A DNA stretch of 64,000 bases from positions 186,001 to 250,000 of the forward strand of contig CALSUH010000011.1 of assembly GCA_943789485.1 (NCBI GenBank), read 5' to 3'. The notes below the pieces were generated by a model that saw nothing but the letters and a program-made list of their open reading frames with translations, searched no databases and had not been told where the DNA came from. The DNA is from an uncultured Pseudomonadales bacterium (lineage in GTDB: Bacteria; Pseudomonadota; Gammaproteobacteria; Pseudomonadales; Pseudohongiellaceae). A program made the translations under genes and the position numbers. This document shows positions 59,487 through 64,000 of this stretch, piece after piece (position 1 is the first letter of the stretch; each line of letters opens with the position of its first letter).

Positions 59487-60946
59487 GCAGTAACCTGCCT
59501 GTTCTACTTTTTTTAGTACCGTTTGTAATGGGTGTATCTATGCCTTTACTCACGGCAAAGCGGCGATCGTGGTGTCCAAATCTCACGCTGGGTGCTTTCG
59601 GAGTAATGCTCCTTCTATCTATCGCCAATCTGCGCGTCGTTCTGGCAGAGGGTCCCGTTGAGTACGCCTTCGGTGGATGGACTGCACCGATTGGGATCGC
59701 TTGGCTTAATGATTCGATTGCTGCGATTGTGGTGTTGGTAATGAGCTTTGTTGCGGTGATAACACAGGTTTATGGCCGTGTGGATACTGCAAAGGACCTG
59801 GAAAAGAGTATTCCCTATTACACACTTATTCTGATCATGGTGTCAGGCCTGGTCGGCATCATTTTTGCTGCTGATCTGTTTAACGTTTTCGTGTTCTTGG
59901 AAGTGGTCGCGTTAACTGGATACGCGCTTGTAGGTGCTGCTGGCGGAAAGAGTCTGGTTTACGCATTTCGCTACCTACTACTAGGCTCGTTTGGTGCGAG
60001 TTTATATCTACTCGGTCTGGGCCATCTCTATGTTGCAACAGGTACGCTGAATATGGCGGATCTGGCAGTACGACTTCCTGAACTGATTACGTCGACCGCA
60101 GTAGCCGGTGGACTGATCTATATTTTCCTAGGCCTATCGATCAAGATGGCCTTGATACCACTGCACAGTTGGTTACCTGATGCCTATGCGAACGCACCGT
60201 CATCGGTTACGCCTTTGCTGGCATCGACAGTGACTAAGGTGTCCCTTGTCGCTTGGATTCGTATCGAGTATTCGCTTATCGCGCAGGGCGTTGAAGTTAG
60301 TCACGTTCCTGTCCTGGTGTTACTCGAGGAACTAGGCGTGGTTGCGGCTCTGGTAGGGGGTGCTCTCGCCTTGATACAAACTAATCTCAAACGTATGTTT
60401 GCCTATGGTGGTATCAGCCATATCGGATTGATTCTTATAGGCGTGAGTCTGGGCAATACCACAGGCTTTGCAGGGGGCATGTTTTACCTGATTAATGATG
60501 CAGTCATGCAGGCATCGCTGTTTATGATTGCTGGTGCCTTAATTTATTATCACGGTGTGCACACCCTTGAAGATCTGCGCGGCGTGGGCCGGCAATCGCC
60601 TTGGTTGACTGGCGCTTTAGTGGTGGCAGCAGTTGCGATGGTCGGGCTTCCGCCTACCGGCGGGTTCTTTGGTAAATGGAATATTATCCTCGGTGCACTT
60701 GAGGCGCAGCACTACCTAGCGGCGTTCGCAGTACTGGCATCGACTCTGTTGACCCTGGCGTATTTCCTCAAAATATTTTCTTGCTGGTTCCACCAGCCGC
60801 AGCATGCCACGTCGGAACCGCTAGTCGTGTCAAACGCTCTACGTATTAGCCTCTCAGCAATATCATTTTCAATGATCGCTTTAGGCTTAATGAGTGATAC
60901 GATTTTCCAATTCTTAATTGAATCCATAACCAATGGAGGCGTTTAA
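59483..60946 (+). CDS. mnhD: MnhD/MrpD-like antiporter subunit (NuoN/M family)
   Basis: 487 residues, 14 helices expected. The proton-path elements of antiporter-like subunits are visible: the helix with FVFLEVVALTGYALVGAAGG (Glu), SIKMALIPLHSWLPDAYANA (Lys and HxWLPDA), and KRMFAYGGISHIGLI. Overlaps mnhC by ATGA. Homologous to MbhH. Confidence 0.93.
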   Translation: MSSNLPVLLFLVPFVMGVSMPLLTAKRRSWCPNLTLGAFGVMLLLSIANLRVVLAEGPVEYAFGGWTAPIGIAWLNDSIAAIVVLVMSFVAVITQVYGRVDTAKDLEKSIPYYTLILIMVSGLVGIIFAADLFNVFVFLEVVALTGYALVGAAGGKSLVYAFRYLLLGSFGASLYLLGLGHLYVATGTLNMADLAVRLPELITSTAVAGGLIYIFLGLSIKMALIPLHSWLPDAYANAPSSVTPLLASTVTKVSLVAWIRIEYSLIAQGVEVSHVPVLVLLEELGVVAALVGGALALIQTNLKRMFAYGGISHIGLILIGVSLGNTTGFAGGMFYLINDAVMQASLFMIAGALIYYHGVHTLEDLRGVGRQSPWLTGALVVAAVAMVGLPPTGGFFGKWNIILGALEAQHYLAAFAVLASTLLTLAYFLKIFSCWFHQPQHATSEPLVVSNALRISLSAISFSMIALGLMSDTIFQFLIESITNGGV

Positions 60947-60952
60947 GAAACC

Positions 60953-62896
60953 ATGTCTATTTACACGTTGATTCCTCTATTACCTCTCACCGCATCATTC
61001 ATCCTGATTCTGTTCGGAGAGGGCCTGCAGGGAAAAGGGCACCGCCTTGTCATCCCGGCGGTTGCGCTTTCGTTCTTGATGTCCATCGTTGCGTTCTTGG
61101 ATGTTTCTGCTAACGGACCAATTCGAGTACATCTTTATGAGTTCTTGGATGTCGGCAGGCTAAGCGTAGATCTCGGGTTCTATATTGACCAGCTCACAGT
61201 TTTGATTTTACTGCTGGTAACCGGAGTTAGCACAGTCGTTCAGGTCTATGCCTCGCGTTACATGATAGGTGATCTGCGGCACAGCCGATTTTTTGCCCTG
61301 ACCGCTCTTTTTACCGCGGCCATGACGCTTCTGGTGATGAGCAGTAATCTGCTTTTGACCTTCATCTTTTGGGAGCTGATGGGCCTTTGCTCATATCTGC
61401 TGATTTCACACTATGCAGAACGGCCCTCCGCGGCCCGAGCTGCAACAAAAGTTTTTCTGGTGAACTCGGTTGCCGATGTCGGGCTGGCGATAGGCGTTGT
61501 CCTAACTTTTCTGACGTTCGACACGCTCGATATACCCCAGATACTCGCGATAGCAGAATCCGGCGCCGACATTCCGACGCTGTCTATTACCCTATTAACC
61601 CTTTGTCTGTTTTGCGGGGCAGTTGGAAAATCCGCGCAGATGCCGGCGCACATCTGGCTGCCGTTTGCGATGGAAGCGCCAACTCCTGTGTCTGCGTTAA
61701 TTCACGCCGCCACTATGGTGAACGCCGGGCCTTTCTTGCTGGTTAGACTAAGCCCGGTGCTGGTGCTATCGCCAACGGCGATGATGGTGATTGCTACGGT
61801 AGGCGGCGTAACCGCGCTTTTTGCAGCGCTGGTGTCGTCGACACAGACCGATGTCAAACGCACTCTTGCCTATTCAACCATTAGCCAGCTCGGATTCATG
61901 ACAATGCTTTGTGGTGTGGGCGCCTTCGTTGCAGCCATATTCCACCTGATTGCCCATGGCTTCTTTAAGGCGTTTTTGTTTTTGTCGACAGGCAATGTGC
62001 TTGCGGCTACGCATCGACATGTTGAAGAGGACGCCAAAGAGAAAGGGCCATCACGCGCAATGGGTGGGCTCTTTATTGGCGCGTTAATTTTGTCGGTGAT
62101 TCCAGCGCTAGTCATATTCTCGGGGCCCTACGGTTATCTGTGGCTTTCGCAAAGTTTCTCGGCGGCGAACATTGCCCTGTGGATTGTTGGTCTCGCTACA
62201 ATCTTTTTTACCGCCATCTATCTCTTCACAAGTATGACTACAATATTCCATCGTAGTCCTCCTGGTGCAAAGGATGGCAGTCCCACCGTCATAGCTACAC
62301 CATTTTCAGCAAAGCATGTGACTGGTGTTGTCGTTATAGCCACGGTTATGGTTGCCGTGTTAATTGTCGTATGGCGCTGGTTTGCTGGTTTTTTATCGCC
62401 AGCTGTGGGTGGACTGCCAATACAAGCAAACATGGAGTTATCTGTCTGGATATTGGTTCCGCTAGCTGCTGCAGTTGGGGGTTGGGTTGTCGCCTATTTG
62501 GGGTTTCTGCGACCCAAGACATTAGAAACACCACGGTGGCGGAAAAAGTTGTATGTTTTTTTCCTGAACAAAGGCTACTTCGATGAGATTTACGATGTCT
62601 TCTTGGTGCGTCCAACGATAAAATTCGCTGATTGGATGTGGAGAAGAATAGATCAGGGCATCATTGATCGTTTCGTCGTCACGCTGGGCTCAGCCAGCGT
62701 CGGCATAGCTCGCTGGCTTGGCAGGTTTGTCGACACGGCGGGTATTTCAAGAACGGTTGAAAGCATAGGCAAGGATATCGATGCTTCTGGACAGGCGGCT
62801 CGGCGTTATGAGCCACACACGCTGCAACACAATTTGTTGGTAGTTGTATTCTGGCTGATTGCAGCACTGGGGTTTTTCTACTGGATCGTGGGATAA
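60953..62896 (+). CDS. NuoL-like antiporter subunit
   Basis: 647 residues, starting 6 bases after mnhD. NuoL signatures: FFALTALFTAAMTLLVMSSN, FIFWELMGLCSYLLISHYAE, KSAQMPAHIWLPFAMEAPTP, VSALIHAATMVNAGPFLLVR, KRTLAYSTISQLGFM. The C-terminal region has the NuoL-type long-arm segment (GYFDEIYDVFLVRPTIKFAD). It may be the DabB-equivalent partner of DabA, or the missing N-terminal half of MrpA. Confidence 0.92.
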   Translation: MSIYTLIPLLPLTASFILILFGEGLQGKGHRLVIPAVALSFLMSIVAFLDVSANGPIRVHLYEFLDVGRLSVDLGFYIDQLTVLILLLVTGVSTVVQVYASRYMIGDLRHSRFFALTALFTAAMTLLVMSSNLLLTFIFWELMGLCSYLLISHYAERPSAARAATKVFLVNSVADVGLAIGVVLTFLTFDTLDIPQILAIAESGADIPTLSITLLTLCLFCGAVGKSAQMPAHIWLPFAMEAPTPVSALIHAATMVNAGPFLLVRLSPVLVLSPTAMMVIATVGGVTALFAALVSSTQTDVKRTLAYSTISQLGFMTMLCGVGAFVAAIFHLIAHGFFKAFLFLSTGNVLAATHRHVEEDAKEKGPSRAMGGLFIGALILSVIPALVIFSGPYGYLWLSQSFSAANIALWIVGLATIFFTAIYLFTSMTTIFHRSPPGAKDGSPTVIATPFSAKHVTGVVVIATVMVAVLIVVWRWFAGFLSPAVGGLPIQANMELSVWILVPLAAAVGGWVVAYLGFLRPKTLETPRWRKKLYVFFLNKGYFDEIYDVFLVRPTIKFADWMWRRIDQGIIDRFVVTLGSASVGIARWLGRFVDTAGISRTVESIGKDIDASGQAARRYEPHTLQHNLLVVVFWLIAALGFFYWIVG

Positions 62897-62904
62897 ATTT
62901 CGAT

Positions 62905-64000
62905 ATGAGTTCACTATTTGCAGAGCATATTCTGACCTGGATGATCCTAGTGCCCTTTATTGGCATGGTGGCTCTATTATTTGTGCACGAGCGGAAGTGG
63001 GTTCTCGTTACGACGCTCGCTACGACTCTGGTAAATGCCGCGCTTGCTCTGCAATTGTGGGTGAGCTTCGACAATGTTGAGAAAGGCCTGCAGTTCGTTG
63101 AGCGTGTGGAGTGGATGCCGACTTTTGGTATTCAGTACGCGGTGGGAGTCGATGGCATCAGTGTCTTGCTGGTACTGCTCACGACCTTTCTCCCTCCGCT
63201 TTGTGTTCTAGGCTCTTGGGACTCAATCACGACGCGCTTGAAAGCGTTCATGATGCTGATTCTGCTTGTCGAGGGTGCAATGCTGGTAGTGTTTACAGCC
63301 TTAGACGCTTTCCTGTTCTTCATGATGTGGGAAGTCACTATGATTCCCATGTATTTTATGATCGTGCTGTGGGGTGGCCCGAACCGGGTCGCGGCAGGCT
63401 TAAAGTATGTTCTCTACAGTCTGACTGGTAGTTTACTGTTGCTCATCGGAATATTGGCCCTTTCTCTGCAAGCTGGCACTTTTGATATTCTCTCGCTGGC
63501 GGGGTATGACTACACGCCAGATTCCGAATTCTGGATATTCCTCGCGCTGTTTTTGGGTTTTGCGATCAAGTTGCCGATGCTGCCATTTCACACCTGGCTT
63601 CCCGACGCTCACTCCGAGGCGCCAACCGCAGGTAGTGTGCTCTTAGCAGGCGTACTTCTTAAAATGGGTGGCTACGGCTTTATCCGCTTTTGCCTGCCCA
63701 TATTCCCAGAGATGTCACATGCCTTTGCACCGGCGGTGCTGTGGATGTCCGTCGCAGCAGTTCTGTACGGTGGCTATATGGCGCTCGCTCAGGTAGATCT
63801 GAAGAGGCTCGTGGCGTATTCCTCGGTTTCACATATGGGTTTCGTAACACTTGGCATATTTTCGTTTAATAACGAAGGCGTCGAAGGAGCAATTTTGCAG
63901 ATGGTGACTCATGGTCTCACCACCGGCGCAATGTTTCTCATAGTCGGACAATTGTACGACCGAACCAAGAGCCGTTCGATTGCAGACTACGGTGGTCTGC
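62905..64000 (+). CDS. NuoM-like antiporter subunit (3' partial)
   Basis: Begins at ATG 62905, 8 bases after the preceding stop, and is open to the window edge (365 codons seen; NuoM is about 500). NuoM features: EWMPTFGIQYAVGVDGISVL, FFMMWEVTMIPMYFMIVLWG, FAIKLPMLPFHTWLPDAHSE, APTAGSVLLAGVLLKMGGYG and KRLVAYSSVSHMGFVTLGIF. All key charged residues of the proton path are present. A NuoN-like gene may follow outside the window. Confidence 0.93.
   Translation, partial: MSSLFAEHILTWMILVPFIGMVALLFVHERKWVLVTTLATTLVNAALALQLWVSFDNVEKGLQFVERVEWMPTFGIQYAVGVDGISVLLVLLTTFLPPLCVLGSWDSITTRLKAFMMLILLVEGAMLVVFTALDAFLFFMMWEVTMIPMYFMIVLWGGPNRVAAGLKYVLYSLTGSLLLLIGILALSLQAGTFDILSLAGYDYTPDSEFWIFLALFLGFAIKLPMLPFHTWLPDAHSEAPTAGSVLLAGVLLKMGGYGFIRFCLPIFPEMSHAFAPAVLWMSVAAVLYGGYMALAQVDLKRLVAYSSVSHMGFVTLGIFSFNNEGVEGAILQMVTHGLTTGAMFLIVGQLYDRTKSRSIADYGGL

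Overview
The window reads as chromosome of a free-living, probably marine or aquatic gammaproteobacterium of moderate GC. The evidence is a TonB-dependent receptor, DUF2835, an Opp-type importer, a prepilin-like protein, Mrp/Mbh-type antiporter subunits and many hybrid histidine kinases. The species is not identifiable from sequence alone. No rRNA or CRISPR array is visible. The one recognisable tRNA gene, tRNA-Leu(CAG), is interrupted.

Layout. 1-3.9 kb: quinoprotein/cytochrome c tail, TonB receptor, YfiR-like protein and a single-domain response regulator. 4.5-25.1 kb: a dense signalling region. It holds three multidomain histidine kinases (HK1, HK2, HK3), REC-EAL proteins (one broken, two with degenerate EAL domains), a REC-adenylate cyclase, a stressosome operon (RsbR, RsbS-like, RsbT, RsbX, then HK2), a BLUF photosensor and a REC protein, with IS3, IS6 and Y1/MITE debris between them. 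25.2-34.7 kb: a fused MFS/spermidine-synthase-like protein, a prepilin-like gene with a huge poly-Asp repeat, DUF2835, a secreted hypothetical protein, a GDPD phosphodiesterase, dgkA and several IS remnants. 34.7-40.8 kb: an oligopeptide ABC importer (oppABCDF order on the minus strand). 41-46.8 kb: a frameshifted FAD oxidoreductase, then an ethanolamine permease, a glutamine-synthetase-like enzyme and an iron alcohol dehydrogenase. 46.9-51.2 kb: a small putative island bounded by direct repeats of a tRNA-Leu 3' end, carrying a UGSC-family selenoprotein, its usual partner and a frameshifted secreted protein. 51.3-64 kb: a LysR regulator divergent from a SulP-DabA-Mrp/Mbh-NuoL-NuoM cluster, cut by the window end.

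How it works together. The last cluster looks like a proton- or sodium-gradient-driven inorganic carbon accumulation system. DabA keeps all four zinc/catalytic residues and is followed by ion-translocating membrane subunits in the same order as the Mrp module of archaeal Mbh complexes, plus NuoL and NuoM. The signalling region couples a stressosome to phosphorelay, cAMP and possibly c-di-GMP signalling. HK1 and HK3 share an almost identical core of about 1.5 kb in inverted orientation on either side of the stressosome. Recombination there would invert the operon and move the Hpt domain from one sensor to the other.

Caution. Several genes between 40.6 and 56.3 kb (oppA, the FAD oxidoreductase, the permease, UGSC, the secreted protein, sulP, dabA) carry single-base frameshifts, several of them in homopolymers. 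These may be sequencing errors rather than real mutations.
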